Notes: generated by a model from the letters alone, not told the origin. A stretch of 64,000 bases of DNA from Arthrobacter_B sp038069765 (GCF_038069765.1 NZ_JBBPFS010000007.1:115897-179896); one strand, 5' to 3'; positions 17,250 through 26,951 are shown, counted from the stretch's first letter. Made by a program: numbers and translations.

Positions 17250-18743
17250 TTAGAACGGGTACTGCCGGGGTTCGCGCTGCAGCGTGACGGTGTGGTCGGT
17301 GGTGAATTCCTCGATCGCCCATTCACCGTTGAAACGGCCCAGGCCGGAGTTCTTCTCGCCGCCGAAAGCCACGTGGGCCTCGTCCTGGACGGGAATGTCA
17401 TTGACGTGGGTCATGCCTGCCTTGATACGGCGGGCAAACAGGACCCCGGCGTCCAGATTTGAGGTGAAGACCGAGCTGGCGAGCCCCAGGTCAGTGGCGT
17501 TGGCCAGCGAGAGGGCGTCTTCGGCATCGGCGGCGCGGATGATCCCGGCAATCGGACCGAAGATCTCTTCCTGGAAGAGTTCCATGTCCTTGGTGACGTC
17601 GGCGAAAACGTAGGGGGAGAGAACCTGTCCGTTGGTTTCACCCTCGACGACCAGGCGTGCGCCCTGCTCCTTGGCGAGCTCGATCTTCTTCTGCAGCCCT
17701 TCGAGCTGCTTCGCGTTGATGATCGGGCCCACGGTGTTCTGCGGGTCCCGGGGATCTCCGGATTTCAGCGTCTTGGCGTGTGCGGCGAACTTTTCCACAA
17801 ATTCGTCGTACACGGCGTCTTCGACGATGATCCGGTTCACGGCCATGCAGATCTGGCCCTGGTGCAGGAACTTGCCCATGATGGCCGCCTTGACGGCCTG
17901 GTCCACGTCCGCATCCGCCAGGACCACGAACGGGCTGTTGCCGCCGAGCTCCAGTGCCACGTGCTTCAGGGTGGGGCCGCTGGCAGCCAGCGCGCCGAGG
18001 TTCTTGCCCACCGGAGTGGATCCGGTGAAGGAGATGAAGCCCGGAACCGGGTGCTCAACAAAAGCGTCGCCGATTTCGGAACCGGCGCCCACCACCACGC
18101 TGAGGACACCCGCAGGCAGGCCTGCCTCTTCGAAGATCTTGGCGAGCATGAGTCCGCCGGTCACCGGGGTATCGGATGCGGGCTTGAGCACGACGGCGTT
18201 GCCCAGTGCCAGCGCCGGGGCCACCGAGCGCTGGGAGAGGTGCAGGGGGAAGTTCCAGGGACTGATGACGCCAACAACGCCCAGCGGTCCGCGGTACACC
18301 CGGGATTCCTTGCCCGGCGTGTCCGACTCCAGGATTTTTCCGGAGACCCGGTGCGGGAAGGTGGCCGATTCCTTGGTGATGGCGCGTGCGGACTCCACCT
18401 CAATGGTGGCCTTGATGACGGTGCTGCCGGACTCGGCGGCGAGCCAGGCGATGATCTGCTCACGGCGCTCGTCGAAAATCTCAGCCGCACGTTCCATAAC
18501 CGCACGGCGGGCAGAAGGCGTTTGTGCTGCCCACTCCTGCTGGGCCTTGGCCGCAGCGGTGTAGGCCTCGTCCAGGTCCTCGCGGGAAGCCTGGCGGATG
18601 CTCATCAGTTCCGTGCCGTCAAAGGGACTGGTGTCGGTGAGAACCCGTTCGGAGCTTCCGTCCCGCCACTGTCCGGCAATGTACTGCTGCGAGGGAATCC
18701 AGTCGGTGAGGGCGGGGGTGGTCGACTCAACCTGTGTTGTCAT
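17250..18743 (-). CDS. NAD(P)-dependent aldehyde dehydrogenase (aryl-aldehyde type)
   Basis: Oxidises an aldehyde to its acid, 497 aa. The catalytic Glu is in LELGGNSPFVVL and the catalytic Cys in GQICMA (about residue 292); the cofactor loop is FTGSTPVGK. The C-terminal segment GEKNSGLGRFNGEWAIEEFT and overall sequence are closest in pattern to benzaldehyde/vanillin dehydrogenases. The start is ATG at 18743 with AAGGAG upstream; the upstream part of the open frame is non-coding. It is divergent from ctaD across 227 bases. A role in aromatic aldehyde use is inferred, not proven. Confidence 0.92.
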   Translation of the reverse strand: MTTQVESTTPALTDWIPSQQYIAGQWRDGSSERVLTDTSPFDGTELMSIRQASREDLDEAYTAAAKAQQEWAAQTPSARRAVMERAAEIFDERREQIIAWLAAESGSTVIKATIEVESARAITKESATFPHRVSGKILESDTPGKESRVYRGPLGVVGVISPWNFPLHLSQRSVAPALALGNAVVLKPASDTPVTGGLMLAKIFEEAGLPAGVLSVVVGAGSEIGDAFVEHPVPGFISFTGSTPVGKNLGALAASGPTLKHVALELGGNSPFVVLADADVDQAVKAAIMGKFLHQGQICMAVNRIIVEDAVYDEFVEKFAAHAKTLKSGDPRDPQNTVGPIINAKQLEGLQKKIELAKEQGARLVVEGETNGQVLSPYVFADVTKDMELFQEEIFGPIAGIIRAADAEDALSLANATDLGLASSVFTSNLDAGVLFARRIKAGMTHVNDIPVQDEAHVAFGGEKNSGLGRFNGEWAIEEFTTDHTVTLQREPRQYPF

Positions 18744-18970
18744 GAGCTCTCTCCTTGATGAAATCTCGACGTCTGTCCCGGGTGCAACCGGGTTCTGCGC
18801 CGTTTCATTCCCGCAGAGCCGGGTTGTGATGGCAGGCGGGCGGGGAGCCATCGCCTGTTGTCTCTGGACGGCAGGGAAAGAGGAGACCTACGATACAAGC
18901 CACGGCGGATTCCGGGGGGACGGCCGTGGGCACGATGATCTGGCCGGTGTACCCAAGGGGATGGCATCCA

Positions 18971-20725
18971 ATGTCGACGCTCAAATACTCCACAGATGAA
19001 TCCGGAACCTTTGTACCTCCGAGGGTGGTTCCCCTGTCCAAGGGGCGGGTCGTCGTCAACTGGATCACCTCCACCGACCACAAGACGATCGGTTACATGT
19101 ACCTGATCGCGTCGTTCATGTTCTTCTGCGTGGGCGGTGTCATGGCGCTGATCATCCGCGCCGAACTCTTTGAACCGGGCATGCAGATTCTGCAGACGAA
19201 GGAGCAGTACAACCAGCTCTTCACCATGCACGGCACGATCATGCTCCTGATGTTCGCTACGCCGCTGTTCGCCGGATTCGCGAACGTCATCATGCCGCTG
19301 CAGATTGGTGCTCCCGACGTCGCATTTGCGCGCCTGAACGCCCTGGCCTTCTGGTTTTTCCTCTTCGGCAGCACCATCGCCGTTGCCGGCTTCATCACCC
19401 CGCAGGGGGCGGCGTCGTTCGGCTGGACGGCCTATGCGCCGTTGTCCAACACCACGTTTTCTCCCGGCATCGGCGGCGACCTCTGGGTCTTCGGGCTGGC
19501 CCTGTCCGGCTTCGGAACGATTCTTGGCGCGGTCAACTTTGTCACCACGATCATTTGCCTGCGCGCCCCGGGAATGACGATGTGGCGGATGCCCATTTTT
19601 ACGTGGAACACCCTCGTCACCGCCATTCTGATCCTGATGGCTTTCCCGCCCCTGGCCGCGGCGCTGTTCGCCCTCGGAGCGGACCGCCGGTTCGGAGCGC
19701 AGATCTTTGACCCGGAGCGCGGAGGATCCATCCTGTGGCAGCACCTGTTCTGGTTCTTCGGCCACCCCGAGGTCTACATCATCGCGCTGCCGTTCTTCGG
19801 AATTGTCTCGGAGATTCTGCCGGTCTTCAGCCGTAAACCAATCTTCGGCTACAAGGGGCTGGTGTTTGCCACCCTGGCCATTGCAGCCCTCTCCGTGACC
19901 GTCTGGGCACACCACATGTACGTCACCGGCGCCGTCATGCAGTCCTTCTTCGCGCTCATGACCATGCTGATTGCAGTTCCAACCGGGGTGAAGTTCTTCA
20001 ATTGGATCGGCACCATGTGGCGGGGTTCCATCACCTTTGAAACCCCGATGCTCTGGAGCATCGGGTTCCTCATCACGTTCCTTTTCGGCGGACTCACCGG
20101 CATCATCCTGGCCTCGCCGCCGCTGGACTACCAGGTTTCCGACACGTACTTTGTGGTTGCCCACTTCCACTACGTGGTCTTCGGCACCGTGGTGTTCGCC
20201 ATGTTTGCCGGCTTCTACTTCTGGTGGCCGAAGTTCACCGGCAAGATGCTCAACGAGCGCCTGGGCAAGATCCACTTCTGGATGCTGTTCCTCGGTTTCC
20301 ACGGGACCTTCATGATCCAGCACTGGCTGGGAGTGTCCGGCATGCCCCGGCGGTATGCGGACTATCTGGTGGAGGACCGGTTCACCGGCATGAACCAGCT
20401 GTCCACTATCGCGTCCATGCTCCTGGGTGCTTCACTGATTCCCTTCTTCTGGAACGTGTTCATCACCTGGCGGCGGGGGCGCAAGGTGGAAGTTGACGAC
20501 CCGTGGGGCTTTGGCTGCTCGCTGGAATGGGCAACCTCCTGCCCGCCGCCGCGCCACAACTTCACGTCCCTGCCGAGGATCCGTTCGGAGCGCCCGGCGC
20601 TGGACCTGCACCACCCGGAGCTTCAGCCGCGGCCGAATGAAGAGACGGACAATCCGGCGGTGAAGCTGTTCGGTGCCGCTGACATGGGCAGCGAGTCGCC
20701 CAGGGATCCGGACCCCCGGCAGTAA
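18971..20725 (+). CDS. ctaD: cytochrome c oxidase subunit I (aa3-type)
   Basis: The haem-copper catalytic subunit of the terminal oxidase, membrane-embedded with 12 segments, 584 aa. Seen directly: the haem a ligand His in HGTIMLLMFATP, the CuB His and cross-linked Tyr in WFFGHPEVYIIALP, the CuB pair in VWAHHMYVTG and the haem ligands in VAHFHYVVFGT. ATG at 18971 gives the actinobacterial CtaD N-terminus and has AAGGGG upstream; a GTG at 18926 in frame is less likely. Subunits II-IV and the bc1 genes are not in the window, so this is an orphan copy and may be a second ctaD. Confidence 0.96.
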   Translation: MSTLKYSTDESGTFVPPRVVPLSKGRVVVNWITSTDHKTIGYMYLIASFMFFCVGGVMALIIRAELFEPGMQILQTKEQYNQLFTMHGTIMLLMFATPLFAGFANVIMPLQIGAPDVAFARLNALAFWFFLFGSTIAVAGFITPQGAASFGWTAYAPLSNTTFSPGIGGDLWVFGLALSGFGTILGAVNFVTTIICLRAPGMTMWRMPIFTWNTLVTAILILMAFPPLAAALFALGADRRFGAQIFDPERGGSILWQHLFWFFGHPEVYIIALPFFGIVSEILPVFSRKPIFGYKGLVFATLAIAALSVTVWAHHMYVTGAVMQSFFALMTMLIAVPTGVKFFNWIGTMWRGSITFETPMLWSIGFLITFLFGGLTGIILASPPLDYQVSDTYFVVAHFHYVVFGTVVFAMFAGFYFWWPKFTGKMLNERLGKIHFWMLFLGFHGTFMIQHWLGVSGMPRRYADYLVEDRFTGMNQLSTIASMLLGASLIPFFWNVFITWRRGRKVEVDDPWGFGCSLEWATSCPPPRHNFTSLPRIRSERPALDLHHPELQPRPNEETDNPAVKLFGAADMGSESPRDPDPRQ

Positions 20726-20762
20726 CGGTGCAGGTGCGTCCCCGCCCCTCGTCCTCCGCCAG

Positions 20763-22178
20763 TCAGCGCTGCCCGCGGCTCTTTCCGCCGAGCCGCCGGC
20801 TGAGGGTCTCGGGGAGCAGATGCCGTGCAGTGCCGGCCAGATAGGTGCCAATGGAGGATGCCTCAGGGAGCAGGGCGCGCTTGGCCACCGGCACGGCACG
20901 GAGGGTCTTTTCCCGCGGAACGTCCGACGCCGGTGCATGCGGCAGCGGGGTTGCCTGGCTGACCTGATGCGGGGTCCCGGCGGAAGGCCTGACATCGAAG
21001 TCAAAGATGGCCGTGGGGATGTAGACCGTGGCGCAGGCATTGGGGAAATCAACTACTCCCGAAAGCCTGCCTTCCACCGGGGCGGCGCCCAGCAACAGAT
21101 AGGCCTGCTCGGGGGTGTAGCCGAAACTGGTCAGGTAGTTGATCGCGTGCAGGCAGGCCTGCTGGTAGGCCAGCCGGGCATCCAGGTACTTTTGGCGTCC
21201 GCGGCCGGTGACCGAGATGCCGGAGAAGGAGATCCATTCCTCGTAGCGGGGCTCGGGATCGCCGGGCAGAAACGCGGGACTGTCCTCCAAGTGGTAGGTG
21301 CGCATGCCGGAGGGGATGAGGTCAACGTGCAGGTCAATCCAGCCGCCCATCTCAATGGCCCCGCAGAGGGTGATCTCGCCGTCGCCCTGGCAGTAGTGCA
21401 GGTCACCGACCGAGAGCATGCCGCCGTCAACGTAGACCGGGTAAAAAATCCGGGTGCCGCGGGTGAGGTTCTTGATGTCCTGGTTTCCGCCGTTCTCCCG
21501 GGGCGGTGCGGTCTGCGCGGCCGTAACCGCGACTTCGGCGGCCCGGTCCTGCTCGACCCCGCCCAGCAGGGCTCCTTCGGCGAGCGGCGGCAGCGCAAGC
21601 GGCGGAACGCGCAGCGGGTTGCGCGCCGTCAGGGCGGCCTCGCGCCGGTTCCAGCGGCTCAGCAGTTTTGCGGAGGGCGCGGTCCCCATGACGCCGGGAT
21701 GCACCTTGGATTTCAGCCGGACCTCAGGAATGTGCCTGGAGGTCGCGGTGCCCTCGTTGAAGTCCCAGATCGCTTTGTAAGCGTCGGGGAACCGGTGCGT
21801 CAGCAGGCCGCCGCCGTTGGTGCGCGGAAAGATTCCGGTGTAACCCCACCCTTCACCGGCCAGCGGTCCGGACGTCCCCTCGCTGATGGGCCCGACGTCG
21901 ACAATGTCCACCACCAGCAGGTCACCGGGCTTCGCGCCGGCTATTTCAAACGGGCCGCTGAGCTGGTGCCCGGTGTGGAAGGGTGCCGTCAGGACGTCGC
22001 CGGCGGAATCGTCGTTGCGGATGTGGCCGTCAAACCATTCCCGGCAGTCCACCCGGAAGGTTTCGCCGGGACGGACGGTGGCGACCGGCGGGATGTCCGG
22101 GTGCCACCGGTTGTGGCCGGGTATGGCCTGATCCCGGAACGGCTTGGTGTTGTCGAGGGTAAACAGCGGCTCTGGCAA
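20763..22178 (-). CDS. fmdA: acetamidase/formamidase family protein
   Basis: Hydrolyses formamide or short amides to the acid and ammonia, cytoplasmic, about 471 aa (family about 410, so the last 60 residues, basic and ending GGKSRGQR, are an extension). Family blocks are visible: ETFRVDCREWFDGHIRNDDS, GDLLVVDIVDVGPI, GDLHYCQGDGEITLCGAIEMGG's core HYCQGDGE and the C-terminal YLLLGAAPVEGRLSGVVD. The start is taken as TTG at 22178 because AGGAG lies five bases upstream and the next residues (PEPLF) match the family. GTG at 22184 overlaps that binding site. A palindrome lies 100 bases upstream. Confidence 0.9.
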   Translation of the reverse strand: MPEPLFTLDNTKPFRDQAIPGHNRWHPDIPPVATVRPGETFRVDCREWFDGHIRNDDSAGDVLTAPFHTGHQLSGPFEIAGAKPGDLLVVDIVDVGPISEGTSGPLAGEGWGYTGIFPRTNGGGLLTHRFPDAYKAIWDFNEGTATSRHIPEVRLKSKVHPGVMGTAPSAKLLSRWNRREAALTARNPLRVPPLALPPLAEGALLGGVEQDRAAEVAVTAAQTAPPRENGGNQDIKNLTRGTRIFYPVYVDGGMLSVGDLHYCQGDGEITLCGAIEMGGWIDLHVDLIPSGMRTYHLEDSPAFLPGDPEPRYEEWISFSGISVTGRGRQKYLDARLAYQQACLHAINYLTSFGYTPEQAYLLLGAAPVEGRLSGVVDFPNACATVYIPTAIFDFDVRPSAGTPHQVSQATPLPHAPASDVPREKTLRAVPVAKRALLPEASSIGTYLAGTARHLLPETLSRRLGGKSRGQR

Positions 22179-22277
22179 GGTCACTCCTGACTCACTCGGA
22201 TTGTGTTCAATTTGAGGTCGGGATCGGTTGTGATCCGGCAGGGACCATTTCTCCGGACCCCGATATCCATAAGTTAG

Positions 22278-22289
22278 TAAGCATGCTTA
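22278..22289. promoter_or_regulatory. 12-bp palindrome upstream of fmdA
   Basis: TAAGCATGCTTA is a perfect inverted repeat in the A/T-rich stretch where the fmdA promoter should lie (about 100 bases before the start). This is the size of a half-turn-spaced operator for a dimeric TetR/GntR-type repressor. No regulator gene is adjacent. Function is inferred. Confidence 0.4.
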
Positions 22290-22392
22290 GAATATCTGCG
22301 GGCGGGGGATTTACCAAGATCAGGGGAGCGTTTCCCGCAGTGCCCAGGCTCTGCCCGCCGACGTGGAGGAGCGTGGCCCCTCAACGAAAGAC

Positions 22393-22419
22393 GCCGCCGG
22401 GAGCAGGACTCCCGGCGGC
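22393..22419 (-). terminator. terminator of the secreted nuclease/nucleotidase gene
   Basis: An 11-bp perfect G/C stem (GCCGCCGGGAG and its complement) with a 5-base loop, 24 bases past the stop; the T tract on the minus strand is short (CTTTCGTT). Confidence 0.7.
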
Positions 22420-22442
22420 GCCGTTTCATGTCAGCGGAAGAA

Positions 22443-25400
22443 CTACCGGCCGCTGAGGCAGATCAGATACCTTGCCCATTCCAGGGCGTACCGAATCCAG
22501 CCCCGGATATCCCACCAGCCGTGCGGCGGAACCGGAGCCACACACACCGGAGCGGGCGGCACCGGCGGTGCTTCCACTGTCACAGGAAGCGTGACCGTGG
22601 TTGCGGAGGGATCCGCGGTCAGTACGAGCGTGCCCGCACCGCTGGCCGTTGCCGGAACGGTGACGTTCACGGTCGCCGTACCCGAGGCCACCGCGGCGCT
22701 GCCCAGGGTAACGGCGGCACCGGCAGCATCAACCCAGCTGATTGCCAGCGAAGAATTCGCCGGGCTGCCCAGTGAGGTCAGGTCCAGGCCGGAGACGGTG
22801 AAGGACACTGCTGCGCCGGGAGCTGCAGCGGACGGAGCTCCCTGCACGGTTACGCCCTGGCGGGCGAAGTCCGGCGAGAGCGGGCTGTTCGCTTCGATGT
22901 AGCTGATCCACGCGTCACGGTCCACGAGCCCGGAGTCACGGGTATCGGTGCCGTCGGTGAAGACACTGAAGTTGTCACCGCCCTGCGCCAGGAAGCTGAA
23001 CGTTCCCACGCGGTAGGCACGGTCCGGGTCCAGGGCTTCTCCGTTGACGGTGACCGTCTGGATCCGGGAGCCCGCGGCCTGGGCCGGGTCGTACGTGTAG
23101 GTGACGTTGTCGGAAAGCCCCAGCGCGAGGAAGGGACGTGAGCCGCCCTCCGGCTGCCACTGCTGCTCCAGCATCGTTTTCAGCTGGGTTCCGGTGAGGG
23201 TGGTCGTCCAGAGATTATTGACGAACGGCAGCACGGCGTTGGCTTCGGCGTACGTGATGACGCCATCGTCGCCGTAATACAGCTCGGCCCGCAGGCCGCC
23301 GGGATTGGTGACACCGATTTCGGCGCCGCCCCGCTCCGGTGCGGCCAGTGTGCTGAGCAGGGAGTCCGCCACCAGGTTGCCCAGAGTGGATTCCGAGCCG
23401 CGGTCGTCGCGGACGGTGCCGTTGAACGCCGTCGTAATATCGGCGGTGACAGATCCTACGGGCTCGTTGCCGACCTCCGCGGAATAGGCCAGCGCCGCGT
23501 CAACAATGGACTTGACCTCGGCCACCGCGGGGTAGGTGGCGACCAGCGCATCGGCGCTTTCCGTGGTGCGCGGAACGTTGGTTGCCGTGTAGGAGAGGAC
23601 CTCGTCGGTTTCCGGGTTGTAGTCCAGTTGGATTTGTCCGATGAACTCTCCGTAGGAGCCGGTCTGCAGCACGGGACGGGTTTTGCCGTCGACGCCGGGA
23701 ACGGGGGCATCCCAGGCGTACTGCTTGTGCGTGTGGCCGGTGTAGATGGCGTCCACCAGGGCGGACGTGCCGGTGACAATCTCGGTGAAGGCGCCGCCCG
23801 CGGCGAGCTCCTGTTCCAGGGTGGCGCCGTCCGGGGTGCCGCTGCCGGCGCCCTCGTGGTACTCGGCGATGATGACGTCAGCCAGACCCTCGGCCTGAAG
23901 CTGCTCGGCCACCCGGTTGACTGCCTCGACCGGATCGCCGAATTCCAGCTCGGCGATGCCGCCGGGGCTGACCAGCGTGGGTGTCTCACCGGTGACGGCG
24001 CCGATGACGGCTACGGAAACCCCGTTGACGTCCAGGAGGGTGTATTCATCCAGCGCGGGCGTGGTGGTGCCCTCGAGGTAGACGTTGGCGCCGAGGTACG
24101 GGAAATCGGCGGCGGCGTCCACCCGGCCTGTGAGGTCCTCGAAACCGGCGTCGAACTCGTGGTTGCCCACGGCAGAGGCCCGCAGGCCCAGCGCATTCAG
24201 GACATCCAGCGTGGGCGCATCCTGCTGTACGGACGACGCAAACAGGGAGGCGCCGATGTTGTCGCCGGCGGAAAGGAACACCGAGCTGCCGTCGGGGGCG
24301 GCGGCCTTGAGCTGTTCAACGGTTCCGGCGAAATTCACGGTGTTGGCGTCAATCCGGCCGTGGAAGTCATTGATGTTCAGCAGGTTCAGTTCTTCGGTCT
24401 CGGTACCGGCCAGGCTCAGGTCGAGTCCAACGAGGATCGGGTCGTGGTCCGAGGAGCGGTAGGGGTCCGGTGCGTAGTAGTTGGTGACGTTGGTGTTAAA
24501 GCGGCTGTATTCCAGCGCCACGGATTCCACGGAGTTGATGTTCCAGATGTCGGCTCCGGTGACGGTCTCGGCCGCCTCCGGGGATCCGAGCACGTGGTCG
24601 AGGGAGCCGACCAAACCGCTGAAGGCGTAGGAGTGCTTCCCGGTGGCTTTGCCCAGGTTCACGTAGCCGGCGTCGGCCAGCACCTTCATGGGATCCTCGG
24701 CGGCGTAGGAGTTGAAGTCGCCGAGCAGGAACACCTTGTCCGTGCCGGCGGATTCGGAAACCGTGTCGGCGAAGGCGGTCAGAGCCTGCGCCTGGCGCAC
24801 GCGGTCGGCGTTCCAGCCGCCCTGCCCGGTGTCGGCGTTCTCGCCGGAGTCCGGCGCCGATCCCTTGGACTTGAAGTGGTTGCTGATGGCCAGGATGGCT
24901 GAGCCGTCCTCGCCTCCTGCGGGCTTGAAGGCCTGGGCCAGCGGCTCGCGGGCGTTGGAGAAGACCGTTTCGTCGTTGAGGATGACGGAGTCGCCCACGG
25001 GCTCGGCTGTTGCGGTGCGGAAGATGAAGGCGGTGCGGATCACGTCTTCGTCGTCGGGCAGGGCAGCGGGGGAGCGGACGTAGTCCCAGGTGCCCGGTGC
25101 CTGCTCGTTCAGTGCGGCCGTCAGGTTGGCGAGTGCATCATCGCGGTCCTTGCCGAAGACTGCGGAGTTTTCCACCTCCATGAGTGAAACGACGTCGGCG
25201 CCGAGGGCATTGATCGCGGCGACGATCTTGGCCTGCTGGCGCTCGAGGTTCTCCGCGTTGGCGGCACCCCTCGCATCGCAGCCGCCGCGCACGGTCAGCG
25301 GTGCGCCGGCGCGGTCGCTGTAGTAGGTGCAGCCGGGAATGCTGTCTCCGGTGGTGCTGAAGTAATTCAGCACGTTGAAGGAGGCCAGCTTCAGGTTGCC

Positions 25401-26951
25401 GCCCACGCTTTCTGGAGCCGTGGTGCGGGTGGCTTCGAACGACGCCGGTGTCGCCTCGGGGGCATTGGCTGCGGTAAGGGCGGTGAGCGGCTGGAACTTC
25501 CAGGCGCTGTTGCGGAAGTCCAGGATCACGCCGGTGGTGAAGGCGGCGGCGGCGCCGATGCGCACCGGGTTTTCCGGGGTCAGATACGGCAGGGGAATTC
25601 CCTGGTTGGCGGCGCTCAGAAAGTTGGTGCTGGCGCCGTCGTCGAGCTTCACTGCCCGTGCCGCATTGTCGGCGACGACGGCGGCATGCTCTGCAGTGCC
25701 CACGGCAGCCACAGCAGTGGGCTGGACCAGGGGAGAGTCACCGGCAGCCAGGCCGATTTCGGCGTACTGGTTCAGCGAGTAATTGTCCGTGACGGTGAAG
25801 CTTCCCTGCGGTGCCAGCAGCATGCCTTCCAGGGTTTCGCGCTCGGCATCGGAGGCGGGCCAGGCCACGCTGGCGGGCTTGACCTCCTCGGCCGGCTCGC
25901 TGAGCTGGGACATGTTGCCAGCTGCAACCGTGAGCTGGGTCAGCCCGTAGTACTCGCCGACGGTTCCGGTGACTTCCACGTAATCACCGGCAGCAACGGA
26001 GCCGACAGTATCCGCGGAAAAGACAAAGATGCCGTGCGACGCCGTGTGGCTGGCGGGATCGAGGGTTCCGCCGGTTCCCGGAGTCTGCAGGTAATAGCCG
26101 TTGAAGCCGCCGGTGGGATAGACACCGGTGACCTTGCCCCGGGTGGTGACGGTTTGGCCGATCAGCGGGCTGGCGTCCCCGGTGCCCTGAATCTCGGCAA
26201 TGGCCACGGGGTCTGCCGGGTCAACGGGAGCCGTGGGGGTGGGGGAAGGCGTGGGGGTGGGGTCCGGTGTTGGAGTGGGGTCCGGTTCGCCCGGCACCGT
26301 TCCGCCGGTACCGGTGGGGGTGACAGCGGCACTGAGCGTGAAGTCAGCGGCGTTGTTGTTGGAGTCGGTGAATCCGGTCCGGTTCAGGGACTTCGGATCG
26401 GCGTTTCCGGCCGGTGCCGCGGCGGCAGCGGTTTCGAAGGTGTTGGAGCTGCCGTAGCCGAGCAGGTCCACCACTGAAGGCTGCCCGGTGACGGAGCCGG
26501 CGGGCAGGGGATCCACCCGGGTTGCCTGGTTGGACAGGATGAGGGTGCCGCCCGAGCCGCTGAAGCTGGCACCGACGCTCGCATCCGCGGCCGGCAGCGG
26601 GGCGCCTGCAGCGCCGTTCGAGGCTCCGGAGATCAGATAGTGGCCGCCGGCGGGAATGGTGCCGGCGAGGGCGCCGATTCCGGTGGGCGCCGCCGTCGAA
26701 CCCGCGGAGCGGTACTGCAGGGACCAGCCCTCCAGGCTCACATCGGTATCCGTCGGGTTGTACAGTTCAACGAATTTGTTGGCGAAGGGTGCGTTGGCGC
26801 TGCCGCCGCTCAGGTATGCCTCGTTGATGATGATGCCGGGGACAGCTGCAGCGCTGTCCTCGGCGTAGGCCGGAAGCGCCGTCATCGGTGCCGCCAGCAG
26901 GCCGGCCGAGAGGGTTGCTCCCAGGGCCGCCTTCCAGGTTGAAGGTCTCAT
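22443..26951 (-). CDS. secreted ExeM/NucH-type endonuclease fused to a 5'-nucleotidase
   Basis: A 1502-aa extracellular enzyme. A signal peptide (residues 1-30, AYA-E cleavage) is followed by a lamin-tail domain (about 37-210), a Pro/Thr linker of PTPTPDPTP type (220-245), an OB-fold ExeM region (248-350), an endonuclease/exonuclease/phosphatase domain (about 515-840; LASFNVLNYFS, VVSLMEVEN, GDFNSY, SDHDPI), and a complete 5'-nucleotidase (about 860-1360; NINDFHGRID, GDNIGASL, GNHEFDAGF, then TLGNLVADSLL and FVNNLW). An Ig-like Ala/Gly/Thr-rich region follows. Inference: DNA is cut to nucleotides, then dephosphorylated to nucleoside plus phosphate by one chain. There is no LPXTG; the tail is short, Trp-rich and carries two cysteines. 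PHO-box-like repeats precede it. Confidence 0.93.
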   Translation of the reverse strand: MRPSTWKAALGATLSAGLLAAPMTALPAYAEDSAAAVPGIIINEAYLSGGSANAPFANKFVELYNPTDTDVSLEGWSLQYRSAGSTAAPTGIGALAGTIPAGGHYLISGASNGAAGAPLPAADASVGASFSGSGGTLILSNQATRVDPLPAGSVTGQPSVVDLLGYGSSNTFETAAAAAPAGNADPKSLNRTGFTDSNNNAADFTLSAAVTPTGTGGTVPGEPDPTPTPDPTPTPSPTPTAPVDPADPVAIAEIQGTGDASPLIGQTVTTRGKVTGVYPTGGFNGYYLQTPGTGGTLDPASHTASHGIFVFSADTVGSVAAGDYVEVTGTVGEYYGLTQLTVAAGNMSQLSEPAEEVKPASVAWPASDAERETLEGMLLAPQGSFTVTDNYSLNQYAEIGLAAGDSPLVQPTAVAAVGTAEHAAVVADNAARAVKLDDGASTNFLSAANQGIPLPYLTPENPVRIGAAAAFTTGVILDFRNSAWKFQPLTALTAANAPEATPASFEATRTTAPESVGGNLKLASFNVLNYFSTTGDSIPGCTYYSDRAGAPLTVRGGCDARGAANAENLERQQAKIVAAINALGADVVSLMEVENSAVFGKDRDDALANLTAALNEQAPGTWDYVRSPAALPDDEDVIRTAFIFRTATAEPVGDSVILNDETVFSNAREPLAQAFKPAGGEDGSAILAISNHFKSKGSAPDSGENADTGQGGWNADRVRQAQALTAFADTVSESAGTDKVFLLGDFNSYAAEDPMKVLADAGYVNLGKATGKHSYAFSGLVGSLDHVLGSPEAAETVTGADIWNINSVESVALEYSRFNTNVTNYYAPDPYRSSDHDPILVGLDLSLAGTETEELNLLNINDFHGRIDANTVNFAGTVEQLKAAAPDGSSVFLSAGDNIGASLFASSVQQDAPTLDVLNALGLRASAVGNHEFDAGFEDLTGRVDAAADFPYLGANVYLEGTTTPALDEYTLLDVNGVSVAVIGAVTGETPTLVSPGGIAELEFGDPVEAVNRVAEQLQAEGLADVIIAEYHEGAGSGTPDGATLEQELAAGGAFTEIVTGTSALVDAIYTGHTHKQYAWDAPVPGVDGKTRPVLQTGSYGEFIGQIQLDYNPETDEVLSYTATNVPRTTESADALVATYPAVAEVKSIVDAALAYSAEVGNEPVGSVTADITTAFNGTVRDDRGSESTLGNLVADSLLSTLAAPERGGAEIGVTNPGGLRAELYYGDDGVITYAEANAVLPFVNNLWTTTLTGTQLKTMLEQQWQPEGGSRPFLALGLSDNVTYTYDPAQAAGSRIQTVTVNGEALDPDRAYRVGTFSFLAQGGDNFSVFTDGTDTRDSGLVDRDAWISYIEANSPLSPDFARQGVTVQGAPSAAAPGAAVSFTVSGLDLTSLGSPANSSLAISWVDAAGAAVTLGSAAVASGTATVNVTVPATASGAGTLVLTADPSATTVTLPVTVEAPPVPPAPVCVAPVPPHGWWDIRGWIRYALEWARYLICLSGR
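26205..26290 (-). repeat. Pro-Thr linker repeat
   Basis: Degenerate 6-base G-rich units (GGGGTG/GGGGTC on the plus strand) encode alternating Pro-Thr residues between the lamin-tail and OB domains. This is typical of extracellular flexible linkers and not an independent element. Confidence 0.7.

Noticed and set aside
18740..20323. 527-residue open frame on the minus strand
   Set aside because: It lies antisense to ctaD, which has all expected catalytic residues. The frame is full of Asp/Glu/His/Arg runs typical of a GC-rich shadow, with no family motif.
26205..26290. G-rich minisatellite or G-quadruplex
   Set aside because: The repeat encodes a Pro-Thr linker in frame within the nuclease gene; the coding explanation is sufficient.
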